Shown one piece after another: positions 17,191-26,909 of a stretch of DNA of 64,000 bases. Each line of letters starts with the position of its first letter. The stretch's first letter is position 1. The DNA is from an uncultured Ectothiorhodospiraceae bacterium. Lineage in GTDB: Bacteria; Pseudomonadota; Gammaproteobacteria; UBA6429; Thiohalophilaceae. The translations under genes and the position numbers were made by a program. The notes beneath the pieces were generated by a model, which did no database searches, was not told where the DNA came from, and saw only the letters and a list, made by a program, of their open reading frames with translations. The stretch is from contig CAMYOL010000077.1 in the NCBI GenBank assembly GCA_947260005.1, positions 42,754 through 106,753 of the forward strand, given 5' to 3'.

Positions 17191-19518
17191 TTAATCCCAA
17201 TATGAGCGGTTTTGATGACGGAATTGCACCATTTCCTGAGTCTCTGAATCAAAGCTGATCGCACCGGATTCGCTGGTCAAATAAATTTCCGCGGGCAGCG
17301 ATAGATAACGGGATAAAACGGTTTGGTGCGGGAAATGAAATCGATTTCGCCAGCCTACCGGAAAAATGACCCGTTGCGGATTGAGCTGTTGAATAAACTC
17401 GTTTGATGAAGACGTTTTGCTGCCGTGATGCGGTGCAATGATCAGATCAAGATTGTTTAAGTTCTGATAGCGTTGCAATATCAATTTTTCAGCGGCCGAT
17501 TCGATATCGCCTGTTAACAAGACACGCTGTGTATTTGATGAAATCAATAAAACACAGGACAAATTGTTTTCACTTAATCCAGATTGATAATCTTCCAGGT
17601 CGGGATGAATAATTTCGAATTCAACCTCATTCCATTGCCACGACATTCCTCGAACACAACGCTTGACGTTTTTTTGTTTGTTATCTGAAAAATCATCCGG
17701 CACACTGGTTAAAATCGCCTGGGTAGAAATACCCGATAAAATCGAAGCCGCCCCACCGATGTGATCGTTATCAGCATGACTCACCAGTAATGTATTTAAA
17801 TTATTAATGCCCTGCTCCCTTAGAAAAGGGATCACCACGGCACGACCCGTATTAAAATGCTGACTATACTTAGGTCCGGTATCGAAGACCAGGCTGTGTT
17901 CATCTGTCCGGATCACAGCAGACAAACCCTGCCCCACATCCAACACCGTTAATTTGAACTCATTGCCTTGAATCGTTGCATGCAAAGGAAACAGTATCGG
18001 CACACAACAAACCAGACCTAACCATCTTATCCGCAATACTGCTGGCATAAAGACCATCACCACACCTAACATTGCCAGAATAAACGCAAGCATCGAAGGT
18101 GTCGCAAACGCATAGGTACTAAACGACAATTCAGAAAACCAAAGCAAAAACGACCACAACATTGAAAAAATCGAACTAATCACATCAAACACCAGCATCG
18201 CCAGTGTTTCATTAATAAATAAAAAAATGCAGGCGACAAAACAAAGTGGAACAATAATGAAACCAATAACAGGCACGGCAATCACATTTGCAATCGGTGA
18301 CAGGATCGGCGCCTGTTGAAAGAACTGAATGGTTAATGGCAACAAGCCGATACTAATAAATACCTGTAAATTAAACCACAGCTTGAACCTTGATCGTCTG
18401 CTTGCCTTATCGACCTGCGTTGATATAAAAATAAAATAATAAATTAATGCCACCGCGCCAAACGAAAGCCAAAAACTGACCGATAACACCGAAAAGCTAT
18501 CGAAGATCAAAACCACCATTAACGCCAGACTAAAAACCACGGTAGGCTGGATGCGTTTTTTTATCAGCAATGCCAGCAAAATAATACTGAGCATGATCAT
18601 GGCGCGTTGGGTCGGTAAGGCAAAACCGGCTAATGCGGAATAGAAAAAGGCCGCAAACCAGGCAGCAACGGCAGCGGCTCGCGGGGCAGCAAGATAAAGC
18701 GCCGCAGCGGGAATCCATGACCAGATAAAACGGCTGATAAAAAACACAAACGCGGCTACCAGTCCAACATGCAAACCGGAAATAGCCATCAGGTGAATTG
18801 TCCCGGTCTTTTGTAACACCGCCCAATCTTCTGTCGTTAAACCTGAACGATCCCCAATCACTAACGCTCGCACGAAGGGTAAGACCTGCGCATCCAGTTT
18901 GCTTTGGTTAAGTCGAAACTGTAATGATTGCCTGAGTCGTTGCACAGGATAGGACCATGCATCGCTGGCCATGAGTTTGTTTGGTTCTTTGCTGCGAATA
19001 TAACCGGTTGCCAGTATCCCTTTTTGCAACAACCATTTGTTGTAATCAAAAGCTCCTGGATTAGCAAACGTTCGCGGAGGTTTCACCCGCACCGTCAACC
19101 GCCATTTATCCCCCACGTTAAACGTTTGCTTGGTTGGCCTATACCAACTCAATACGAGTTTTTTAGGAAACGAAGACGGCGTCGGAGCCAACACCTTTTC
19201 AACATCAAACTCGAAACGAGTTTTGCGCGTATCGACCGTTGGTAAAGAGGCGATATAACCTTCAATTTGAATATTCTTGCCAATATACTCGTCCGTTAAT
19301 TGATGCTGTAGTAATTGGTTTGCCTGGAAATGAGCCCAGCTAAAACCGATCACACCGATAAGCAAAAGTCTTGTATAGTGTGATTTAAAAATAAAAAGTA
19401 AAACGATGGCCGCTGGCCCGAACAAAATAAAGCCACTTGGCGGGAGCTGAGGTAAATAGTGTAAGATCAGGATGCCCGTTAGCAGGGCAAATGCGGTACG
19501 ACGTATCATGACTAACAT
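17191..19518 (-). CDS. comEC: ComEC/Rec2 DNA-uptake channel protein
   Basis: A 775-residue protein. An N-terminal soluble part (about 60-190, the DUF4131/OB-like region) is followed by a multi-helix Competence domain (about 220-500) starting with GLTTEDWAVLQKTGTIHLMAISGLH. The C-terminal metallo-beta-lactamase domain has the metal motif HADNDHIGG at about 579. ComEC forms the inner-membrane pore for single-stranded DNA entry. Presence of a full-length gene suggests competence is possible; no type IV pilus genes are visible. Confidence 0.94.
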   Translation of the reverse strand: MLVMIRRTAFALLTGILILHYLPQLPPSGFILFGPAAIVLLFIFKSHYTRLLLIGVIGFSWAHFQANQLLQHQLTDEYIGKNIQIEGYIASLPTVDTRKTRFEFDVEKVLAPTPSSFPKKLVLSWYRPTKQTFNVGDKWRLTVRVKPPRTFANPGAFDYNKWLLQKGILATGYIRSKEPNKLMASDAWSYPVQRLRQSLQFRLNQSKLDAQVLPFVRALVIGDRSGLTTEDWAVLQKTGTIHLMAISGLHVGLVAAFVFFISRFIWSWIPAAALYLAAPRAAAVAAWFAAFFYSALAGFALPTQRAMIMLSIILLALLIKKRIQPTVVFSLALMVVLIFDSFSVLSVSFWLSFGAVALIYYFIFISTQVDKASRRSRFKLWFNLQVFISIGLLPLTIQFFQQAPILSPIANVIAVPVIGFIIVPLCFVACIFLFINETLAMLVFDVISSIFSMLWSFLLWFSELSFSTYAFATPSMLAFILAMLGVVMVFMPAVLRIRWLGLVCCVPILFPLHATIQGNEFKLTVLDVGQGLSAVIRTDEHSLVFDTGPKYSQHFNTGRAVVIPFLREQGINNLNTLLVSHADNDHIGGAASILSGISTQAILTSVPDDFSDNKQKNVKRCVRGMSWQWNEVEFEIIHPDLEDYQSGLSENNLSCVLLISSNTQRVLLTGDIESAAEKLILQRYQNLNNLDLIIAPHHGSKTSSSNEFIQQLNPQRVIFPVGWRNRFHFPHQTVLSRYLSLPAEIYLTSESGAISFDSETQEMVQFRHQNRSYWD

Positions 19519-19586
19519 CCGTGTTAGTAAACTGAAATAATATTTGGATAGTATCAGTCTTTTTGATTCAGGTTAATTAATATCTT

Positions 19587-20123
19587 ATGGCAAAGAAGAT
19601 CATTCAGCGTTGGTTGCCCGATCCAGATAAAATTCGTAATCACCCTCACCTGCAAAAAGTCTTCGGCAAGTTGCTGCATGACCCGAATCTGCTGCACATA
19701 AACCGCAAATCCGTATCGGGGGCATTTTTTGTCGGATTTTTCATGGCATTTGTACCGTTACCCATACAAATGTTGTTGGCGGCAGCGGTGGCGATTTGGC
19801 GAAGAGTTAATTTACCCATCTCGGTGGCGCTGGTCTGGATCACCAACCCGCTCACCATTCCACCCATGTTTTACTTTGCCTATATCGTTGGCTGCTGGGC
19901 GCTCAATATCCAGCCTGGCGAATGGGATTTTGAACTGTCAATGGATTGGATTTATCACGAATTGGCAGAGAGTTGGCAGCCCTTTCTGCTGGGCTGTTTA
20001 ATCTGTGCGACGGTCGCCGGGAGCTTAGCTTATGCTCTCATCCGCATACTGTGGCGAATTAATATCGTGAGTCAGTGGTCTGCACGTAAGAAACGAATCT
20101 GCAATAAAAATAAACAACCGTAA
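19587..20123 (+). CDS. DUF2062 membrane protein
   Basis: A 178-residue protein with the DUF2062 pattern: an N-terminal basic part (KKIIQRWLPDPDKIRNHP), then SVSGAFFVGFFMAFVPLPIQMLLAA and ITNPLTIPPMFYFAYIVG, with three or four membrane helices. Function unknown. It is divergent from comEC, a pairing also seen in Pseudomonas, and converges with lolD. Confidence 0.88.
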   Translation: MAKKIIQRWLPDPDKIRNHPHLQKVFGKLLHDPNLLHINRKSVSGAFFVGFFMAFVPLPIQMLLAAAVAIWRRVNLPISVALVWITNPLTIPPMFYFAYIVGCWALNIQPGEWDFELSMDWIYHELAESWQPFLLGCLICATVAGSLAYALIRILWRINIVSQWSARKKRICNKNKQP

Positions 20124-20174
20124 ACCTAAGAAAATACTTTAACTGCACATTAGGTATATAATGTAACTAATTGA

Positions 20175-20876
20175 TTAATTAGTTAAAAAACCGTCTTGAA
20201 GCTGTAAGGTTCGTTCCATCCGTTGGGCAAATTGTAAGTCGTGGGTCACAACTAAAAAGCTGGTCTTAAACTCATCGTTCAACTCTAACATAAGCTCATA
20301 AACACTCATCGCCGTCTTGTGGTCAAGATTGCCGGTAGGCTCATCCGCCAGAACACATTTCGGATTACTCACCAACGCCCGGGCAATGGCGGCACGCTGA
20401 CGCTCTCCACCACTGAGTTCTGCCGGCTTATGTTCGATTCGGTGTTTCAAGCCCACTTTATCCAGGATCTCATAGGACATTTGTTTGGCTTTTGCCACAC
20501 TGTCACCACGAACCAGTAAAGGCATCGCCACATTTTCCAATGCGGTGAATTCCATTAACAGGTGATGAAACTGATAGACAAATCCCAGGGTACGATTACG
20601 TAAACTGCCACGCGCATTATCGTCCAGGCTGCCCATATTCTGGCCGTCTACATAGACATCGCCCGCGGTAGGTACATCAAGTCCCCCTAACAAATGCAAT
20701 AGTGTACTTTTGCCTGAACCCGATGCCCCAACGATGGCCACCTGTTCACCTTCAGAGACGGACAATGAGATCCCCTTTAACACTTCGACAGGAACCGGGC
20801 CTTCCTTATACGTCTTGGTCAGGTTTTGGCACTCGATAATTCGATGGCTGGACATATTATTGGTCGCTGGCTTCAT
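20175..20876 (-). CDS. lolD: Lipoprotein-releasing ABC transporter ATPase LolD
   Basis: A 233-residue ATPase that drives release of outer-membrane lipoproteins to LolA. Walker [19 protein letters not shown], the LolD-typical [22 protein letters not shown], signature LSGGERQR and Walker [13 protein letters not shown] are all present. It follows lolC by 24 bases, so the two form one operon. Confidence 0.95.
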   Translation of the reverse strand: MKPATNNMSSHRIIECQNLTKTYKEGPVPVEVLKGISLSVSEGEQVAIVGASGSGKSTLLHLLGGLDVPTAGDVYVDGQNMGSLDDNARGSLRNRTLGFVYQFHHLLMEFTALENVAMPLLVRGDSVAKAKQMSYEILDKVGLKHRIEHKPAELSGGERQRAAIARALVSNPKCVLADEPTGNLDHKTAMSVYELMLELNDEFKTSFLVVTHDLQFAQRMERTLQLQDGFLTN

Positions 20877-20900
20877 TGATACATACCGTTAGTCAAGTCC

Positions 20901-22148
20901 CTATTCGTATCTAAGCGCATCGGCAGGATTGATATGGCTTGCCGTAATGGCCGGTATAATCGTGGCAATGATCGACATGACCAATGATGAAATGCCGATG
21001 ACTAACACTTGTTCAAGCTGAACGTCGGTCGGAAGATCACTAATCAAATAGACACTCGGATCAATCACCTGTTTACCCGTGAGTTTAACTAATTGTGTGT
21101 ATAAAGAATCCAGGTTAAGTGATAACAGCACACCAAACAGGACGCCGACTAAGGTTCCAACCACGCCAATAACACTGCCTTGCACCAGGAAGATTCTCAT
21201 AATCGTACTGGTCTTGGCCCCAAAGGTTCGCATGATCGCGATATCACTACGTTTATCATTCACCACGGTGATCATGCTCGAGATAATATTCACCGACACA
21301 ACAATGATGATAATAAACAAGATCACAAACATCATGCGTTTTTCCATTTGCACGGCACTGAACCAGTTAGAGTGATAGTAACTCCAGTCCTTAACCCAGT
21401 ATTCCTGCTCAAATTGATTTTGTAATTGTCGTTTAATGGGGCCGACATTTAACAGATTTTTAACCTGGACTTGCACACCCGATACACCGTCTTTTTTGCG
21501 AAATACGCGTGCTGCATCATCAATGTGAATTAAACCCACTGCACTATCGTATTGATAAAAACCCACCTTAAAAATACCGACCACGGTGAATCGTTTTAAC
21601 CTGGGCATGACACCTGCAGGTGTTACGTTAGCACTCGGGGTCACCATTGTGACCTTTTGCCCAACATCGACACCGAGTTTAAAGGCGAGATCTTGCCCGA
21701 GTATGATCCCAAATTTGCCGGGAATCAGATCATCTAACGAACCGGCCACCATGCTTGAGTGTACTTTAGAGACGGTTTTTTCTAAGGTTGGGTCCACCCC
21801 TCGATAGAGAGAGCCCTGCACATGGCGTTTATAAATCAACATGCCTTCGGCCCGAATAAACGGCGCGGTGCCAACGACTTCAGGATTCTGTTTGACTTTT
21901 TTAACGACCGATTGCCAATCCTTAATTTTGCCATCAAATCCTGACACGGTTACGTGCGATATCATATTCAATATACGTTCACGCACTTCTTTTTCAAAAC
22001 CATTCATCACCGATAAAATAACGATCAATAACATCACACCCAGACAAAGGGTAATAATGGAAACGAAAGAGAATAATGAAACATATCCATTGCGCCGTTT
22101 CGATCGCGTATAGCGAAGACCAACAAATAACGAGAGAGGATGAAACAT
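20901..22148 (-). CDS. lolC: Lipoprotein-releasing ABC transporter permease LolC/LolE
   Basis: A 415-residue permease: one N-terminal membrane helix (about 25-50), a large periplasmic MacB-like domain (about 50-270) and three C-terminal helices in the FtsX-like region. The N-terminal LFVGLRYTRSKRRNGYVSLFSF is the LolC/E signature. Only one permease gene is present beside lolD, which suggests a homodimeric LolF-type or LolCE-variant arrangement unless a second copy lies elsewhere. Confidence 0.92.
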   Translation of the reverse strand: MFHPLSLFVGLRYTRSKRRNGYVSLFSFVSIITLCLGVMLLIVILSVMNGFEKEVRERILNMISHVTVSGFDGKIKDWQSVVKKVKQNPEVVGTAPFIRAEGMLIYKRHVQGSLYRGVDPTLEKTVSKVHSSMVAGSLDDLIPGKFGIILGQDLAFKLGVDVGQKVTMVTPSANVTPAGVMPRLKRFTVVGIFKVGFYQYDSAVGLIHIDDAARVFRKKDGVSGVQVQVKNLLNVGPIKRQLQNQFEQEYWVKDWSYYHSNWFSAVQMEKRMMFVILFIIIIVVSVNIISSMITVVNDKRSDIAIMRTFGAKTSTIMRIFLVQGSVIGVVGTLVGVLFGVLLSLNLDSLYTQLVKLTGKQVIDPSVYLISDLPTDVQLEQVLVIGISSLVMSIIATIIPAITASHINPADALRYE

Positions 22149-22328
22149 AGGTTCGTATTAGACCATATCTTTAACTAATAAGGTGATTTATTTATCTCGA
22201 GCGGATCGTATTTCCGCTATCGATTCAACACCAAAGCGAAGAATGGTACAGTAATTAGCCAGAAAGATAAAACCGCTTTGTAAACAAAATGCCTAAAACA
22301 GTCACTCATTCACAATGGAGTAGACGAG

Positions 22329-22430
22329 ATGGCCCAGACGGATAGACGGCCAGAAGATTATATCCCCAAAAAATTATATTCCAAAAAAATCATATCCCGG
22401 CAAAATAGGAACTCAGACAACACAGACTAG
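22329..22430 (+). CDS. Possible small protein, 33 residues
   Basis: A short frame starting MAQTDRRPEDYIPKK, with GGAG 10 bases before the ATG. Its stop overlaps the stop of the convergent RSH gene. The coding stretch contains three loose repeats of ATTATATCCCAAAAA-like sequence, giving YIPKK / YSKK / ISRQ. The product is very basic. No family is recognised; coding status is uncertain. Confidence 0.2.
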   Translation: MAQTDRRPEDYIPKKLYSKKIISRQNRNSDNTD

Positions 22431-24637
22431 GAAGAATGGATACGATGCACTTCTATGACGTTATTGAGCTGGCCAATCCGATTTAATATTTTGCTCAATT
22501 GCGACACGCTGTCGACTTCGATGGTCAAATTCATTAAGGCGGTATTATCCCGCTTGTTTGAAACAGTATTCACCGCATTGACATTTATTTTCTCATTGCT
22601 CAACACATTCAAGACATCTCTTAATAAACCCTGACGATCGATGGTTTCAATTTGTATATCGACAGGATATTGCTCATTGGCATTGGCGCCCCACTCCACA
22701 TTAATTAACCGTACTCGACGCGAGTCCGGCATTTTTAATATATTTTTGCAATCCTTACGATGTACCGTTACACCGGCACCCTGAGTGATGTAACCAATAA
22801 TAGGATCACCTGGCGCAGGCGAACAACAGCGAGCCATATGCGTCAATAGATTACCAACACCTTCAATATCGATATCACCCTGAGTCGTTTCACGTCGCTT
22901 GCGTGACGCAGGAACGGGCTGTCGTGACGGTTCATCGGGCTGACTTAAGCTGTGTCCTCGCGAAGCGATCTGTGTCGAGGTAATATCGCCACGACCATTC
23001 GCCGCATAAAAATCTTCAACGTTCTCAAAATTAAATTTTTCAGCCAACGTTTTATGGTTGATACCTTTCAAATTTAATCGACGTAAATCTTTTTCAAGTG
23101 CCTCTCGACCTTGCAAAACATTTTGTTCGTGGTCTTGTTGTTTAAACCAGTGCCGCACTTTGGCTCGTGCACGCGAAGTTTTTAAATAACCCAGTTGGTG
23201 ATTTAACCAGTCACGACTGGGTCTGCCGTTTTTAGTGGTTAATACTTCGACCTGTTCCCCGCTATTGAGCTCATAAGTTAGATTAACAATGTGACCATCG
23301 ACTTTTGCCCCACGACAACGATGACCGATGTCAGTATGAATATGATAAGCGAAGTCCAACGGGGTTGCCCCTTGGGCAAGATCAATAATATCGCCTTGTG
23401 GAGTGATGACATAAACGCGATCCTGAAAAGCCTCAGATTTAAACCGATCGATAAAGTCACCGGCATCATCCGATTCATCCTTCCATTCCAGCATTTGACG
23501 CAACCAGGCAATTTTCTGTTCGTAGTTGGCATCAGCCGTACCACCTTCTTTATAGTTCCAGTGCGCAGCGACGCCTAACTCAGCATGATTATGCATATCA
23601 TGACTGCGAATCTGTACTTCCAAGGTTTTTCCTTCCGGTCCAATAACGGCGGTATGGATTGACTGATACATATTTTCTTTTGGTGTCGCGATGTAATCAT
23701 CAAACTCACGCGGGATGTGTCGCCAGATGGTATGGATAGCCCCTAATGCGGCATAGCAATCCTGAACTTTATTCACCAAAACGCGAATCGCTCTTATGTC
23801 ATAGACCGAATTAAAATCCAAACCCTTGCGCTGCATCTTTTTCCATATACTGTAGATATGTTTAGGTCGTCCATAAACCTCCGCCTTGATGCCCGCCTTT
23901 TCCATCTCCGCTTTGATGATGCGAATGGCCTGATTAATGTAACGCTCGCGATCAACTCGGCGCTCGTCCAAAAATGTGGCGACTTTTTTGTAATTTTCAG
24001 GTTCAAGATAACGAAAGGATAAATCCTCCAGCTCCCACTTAATTTGCCAAATACCTAAGCGGTTGGCTAACGGGGTGTAGATGTCCATGGTTTCTTTGGC
24101 AACACGCTTTTGTTTAGCTTCATTTAAATACTTAAGCGTCCTTAAATTATGTAACCGGTCTGCCAGCTTGATCAGGACCACACGAACATCTTCAGCCATG
24201 GCTAATAAAAGTTTACGTAAACTCTCAGCATGTAAATGTTCTTTGGTGCCGCGTTCGCTTAAATCCTGCTGCTCGATAAATGAAAGCTTGGTGACGCCAT
24301 CGACCAGACTCGCGACTTCATCGCCAAATAATTCCTGAATGTTTTCAAGCGTGACATCGGTATCTTCAACCACATCATGTAAAATTGCCGCCGCAACCGC
24401 TTGTGGATCAAGGTGAAGTTTTACCAGAATCTCAGCAACGGCCATCGCATGAGTGATATAAGGTTCGCCAGAAACACGAGTTTGTTCGCCATGGGCCTCA
24501 TCGGCCACAATAAAGGCTTTACTGATTAGGGTGTATTCATCAGAACTCGTTGGATAGCCAAGCGATTGCACCCAGTTGGTGACTTGTTCAGGTGTCGTTT
24601 GGCTAAATCTGTTAAAACGTGTATGTGTATAAACCAT
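22427..24637 (-). CDS. relA: RelA/SpoT-homologue (p)ppGpp synthetase/hydrolase
   Basis: A 736-residue RSH enzyme controlling the stringent response alarmone. The hydrolase site is intact: His63, His87-Asp88 (AILHDVVED), Glu91-Asp92, Asp160 and Asn164 in KLADRLHNLRTL. The synthetase site is intact: Asp280 (YDIRAIRV) and Glu340 (LEVQIRS). The acidic motif is REFDDYIATPK (311-314 EFDD), typical of synthetase-only RelA, whereas bifunctional enzymes normally have RXKD. TGS (about 400-465), a conserved-Cys region (MARCCSPAPGD) and ACT (about 660-736) complete the regulatory half. I call it relA for the EFDD motif, but hydrolase activity is likely. Confidence 0.88.
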   Translation of the reverse strand: MVYTHTRFNRFSQTTPEQVTNWVQSLGYPTSSDEYTLISKAFIVADEAHGEQTRVSGEPYITHAMAVAEILVKLHLDPQAVAAAILHDVVEDTDVTLENIQELFGDEVASLVDGVTKLSFIEQQDLSERGTKEHLHAESLRKLLLAMAEDVRVVLIKLADRLHNLRTLKYLNEAKQKRVAKETMDIYTPLANRLGIWQIKWELEDLSFRYLEPENYKKVATFLDERRVDRERYINQAIRIIKAEMEKAGIKAEVYGRPKHIYSIWKKMQRKGLDFNSVYDIRAIRVLVNKVQDCYAALGAIHTIWRHIPREFDDYIATPKENMYQSIHTAVIGPEGKTLEVQIRSHDMHNHAELGVAAHWNYKEGGTADANYEQKIAWLRQMLEWKDESDDAGDFIDRFKSEAFQDRVYVITPQGDIIDLAQGATPLDFAYHIHTDIGHRCRGAKVDGHIVNLTYELNSGEQVEVLTTKNGRPSRDWLNHQLGYLKTSRARAKVRHWFKQQDHEQNVLQGREALEKDLRRLNLKGINHKTLAEKFNFENVEDFYAANGRGDITSTQIASRGHSLSQPDEPSRQPVPASRKRRETTQGDIDIEGVGNLLTHMARCCSPAPGDPIIGYITQGAGVTVHRKDCKNILKMPDSRRVRLINVEWGANANEQYPVDIQIETIDRQGLLRDVLNVLSNEKINVNAVNTVSNKRDNTALMNLTIEVDSVSQLSKILNRIGQLNNVIEVHRIHSS

Positions 24638-24873
24638 GATCCTAGACTATTACATTTACTGGGCTCTCTTTAGAGCATAGCTTGCTATATATACTTATAT
24701 ATTATATGGTTTTTGAGTTATCTCAAGTTGTGAGCTAATATTAAATTATATGATTAGGTTTTGCCCATAACCTATTGATGTTGTATAGTTTGTTATAACT
24801 GGACAACAGATGATTATGTCCCAGTTATCACTGCTTGAACAGCAGTAGTGCCAAAGCAATGTGGAGACTTTAG

Positions 24874-25239
24874 ATGAAAATGACACTCTGGCTAGCCAGC
24901 CTATTCAGCCTAGCGATTTCAGCGACCGTCGTAGCTGAAGTACTTGAAATCCCGCAGCCCGAAGCCGTTGAGGTAGAGAGTGAATTCCCGCAACCTGAGG
25001 CCATTGAGAGTGAGATTCCTCAATCAGATATGACAGACATTGAGAGTCAGCCTGCCGAAGTTGTTTTGACTACGCTGCCTGGTAGAGGCATGACTAAAGA
25101 CTCCGTAGAAGAGCGCTTTGGTAGCCCAGCAGATAAAATTGAAGCCGTTGGCGAGCCCCCTATTTCGCGGTGGTTATATGGCAGTTTTACCGTTTATTTC
25201 GAATACGACCATGTTATTCATGCCGTAAATAATAGATAA
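24874..25239 (+). CDS. Small exported protein of unknown function
   Basis: 121 residues with a clear signal peptide (MKMTLWLASLFSLAISATVVA) and a GGAG ribosome-binding site. Residues 25-55 are three loose acidic repeats of the form PQPEAVE. The C-terminal half has the pattern PGRGMTKDSVEERFGSP ... PPISRWLYGSFTVYFEYDHVIHAV, resembling the small BamE/SmpA-type fold (MTxxxVxxxFGxP). I remember similar proteins in gammaproteobacteria without an assigned function. It is divergent from the RSH gene. The 236 bases upstream hold no other gene. Confidence 0.7.
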   Translation: MKMTLWLASLFSLAISATVVAEVLEIPQPEAVEVESEFPQPEAIESEIPQSDMTDIESQPAEVVLTTLPGRGMTKDSVEERFGSPADKIEAVGEPPISRWLYGSFTVYFEYDHVIHAVNNR

Positions 25240-25312
25240 AAACAAATTATACTCGTTTTAAATACTGAAAATGGATATCTGTCATTAGAGAGATTCGTTT
25301 GAAAGTTAACTA

Positions 25313-25732
25313 TCAGCGGAAGTCCGGAACAGGATTTGCCAGTTCCCAACGTTCCTTTTCTTTACTCCACTCCCATAAATTGGTCAACGTTAAGTCACGT
25401 ACGACGTTGTAGTCCTTATTATAATATTTAATCTCGATCATTTGTGTCGCACTTTGCTCATCTGGGTTTATCCTGGTAAAAAGAACGTGATAGCCCGAGA
25501 CGCGAAACTTTTTAAGACGTTTCCGATTTTCCGCTGTTAGATCGGATTTTTTCGCATTTTTGTGAAATCCGAACATAACGTCATAATCCTGCCAACGCAT
25601 GGCTTTCTCATAGAGACGATAACTTTTCTCAAAATCTTTCATTTCTTGAGATGGAATGGCACAGCTGCTCGTTAAAATAGCGATAAACGCCAGGATCAGG
25701 AATTTTATTATTCGCAATTGGTCATTAATCAT
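25313..25732 (-). CDS. Hypothetical lipoprotein
   Basis: 139 residues with a lipoprotein signal: a hydrophobic segment (IIKFLILAFIAILTSSC) ending in a lipobox-like LTSSC with Cys at about residue 24. The mature part is basic and mixed alpha/beta (SYRLYEKAMRWQDYDVMFGF, YYNKDYNVVRDLTLTNLWEWS). No known family recognised. The WQDYD/MFGFH pattern suggests a nuclear-transport-factor-like fold, which is only a guess. Confidence 0.65.
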   Translation of the reverse strand: MINDQLRIIKFLILAFIAILTSSCAIPSQEMKDFEKSYRLYEKAMRWQDYDVMFGFHKNAKKSDLTAENRKRLKKFRVSGYHVLFTRINPDEQSATQMIEIKYYNKDYNVVRDLTLTNLWEWSKEKERWELANPVPDFR

Positions 25733-25951
25733 GTTTTAGCCTGTTAATTAAACATTAATCATCGACTGGCCCAATATCATTCCCGTATCGTTCCAGGTGT
25801 ATTGAGGTACTCTATCACAACATAATCGAGGATACTGCGAGTATTCAGACTTATATTAGGAAGATCACGCTGTCTTAAAATAACAAAAAGATCAACAATG
25901 AATAATGAATGCTTTTGGGTTAGAGTTAATCAGGCTGAATCGCTTTCGACT

Positions 25952-26434
25952 TTATTCAAACGTTTTTACACGAACTAAAAATTGGAAATACAGTAACTCT
26001 TTATATTTTGGCGACACTGACGGAATATAGGTCAGGTTCATGGTCACTGGTCCAGTACCGACAGCAACAAAAGGCAGGACTCCGGGAAATGGATCATTAT
26101 CATTATGATCTTTTCTTGTCATTAAAAAAGCAATCCCACCGGCATCAAAAAACCAACCATCTTCGTTATTATCAAGTCGAAAACGTCGTTTTATACCTGC
26201 ACCGATGTATTTGGACGTATTGTAATTACTGTCCTTAAACCAACTGGCGTTCACAAATTTAATCCAGCTGCCTTTAGGCGCAAAATCATATTCCAGTCCT
26301 AATCCCCAGTTTTCCTCATTATAATCACCGCCGTCCAGGTGTATGGCCTTGCCATTCAAAACGACGTGTAATTCGCCTGCATTAACATTTGTCTGTACTG
26401 CAAATAAGACAGCAAGGATAATAATAAACCGCAT
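25952..26434 (-). CDS. PagP-like outer-membrane beta-barrel protein
   Basis: 160 residues from the ATG at 26434, which has a strong GGAGAGG site; an in-frame ATG at 26467 lies before that site and was not used. A signal peptide (to about residue 19, ending VNAG) precedes alternating beta-strand sequence. FKDSNYN holds the adjacent Asp68-Ser69 pair like the Asp-Ser of the lipid A palmitoyltransferase PagP, and LPFVAVGTGPVTMNLTYIP matches PagP's conserved block. His32 is a candidate for the third catalytic residue. The closest relatives may be lipid A deacylase/PagP-like proteins; acyltransfer activity is inferred. Confidence 0.6.
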   Translation of the reverse strand: MRFIIILAVLFAVQTNVNAGELHVVLNGKAIHLDGGDYNEENWGLGLEYDFAPKGSWIKFVNASWFKDSNYNTSKYIGAGIKRRFRLDNNEDGWFFDAGGIAFLMTRKDHNDNDPFPGVLPFVAVGTGPVTMNLTYIPSVSPKYKELLYFQFLVRVKTFE

Positions 26435-26467
26435 TTTAGAGACCTCTCCAGAACATCTAAAACGCAT

Positions 26468-26909
26468 AACGGCTGATATTTCAATGACTTAAATAATTTG
26501 GCGCCCAGGAATTGACACATTTAGGAACAAACACTTAAGACTGTTGCTTTTCTGAAAGACAAAAGCTTGACGCAGTTCACACCTGTTTTGAGATGAAAAT
26601 CACGTTTTAGAGCATACTATATATAAGGGATATAGGGGTTTTTGGTGTATATTTAACCTGATGACACAAATAGAATTCGTGATCCCGATCATAAATGGGA
26701 CATCTCATGTCAGTTGTTCCACTAAACTTGCTTTCTCAACGATTTGAATGAACATCCAGTGTCATTTATTTTGAATATAGATAGACGGACTAAATTCAAT
26801 ATCCAGCCTCTTACACTCAGAACAAAATTTTACCGTTAAATCAATATACCCATTCACTTAAACAGTCGCTAGAATAGCCCCGCTGTTAAACCCACGAAGA
26901 AATCCTACT
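26468..26909 (+). promoter_or_regulatory. Gene-free region upstream of mfd
   Basis: 442 bases without a credible gene. A perfect TTGACA at 26512-26517 is followed after 17 bases by TTAAGA, a weak candidate promoter for mfd or its leader. No clear hairpin or repeat stands out. The mfd start at 26910 has a weak site (AAGAAATCC). Confidence 0.3.
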
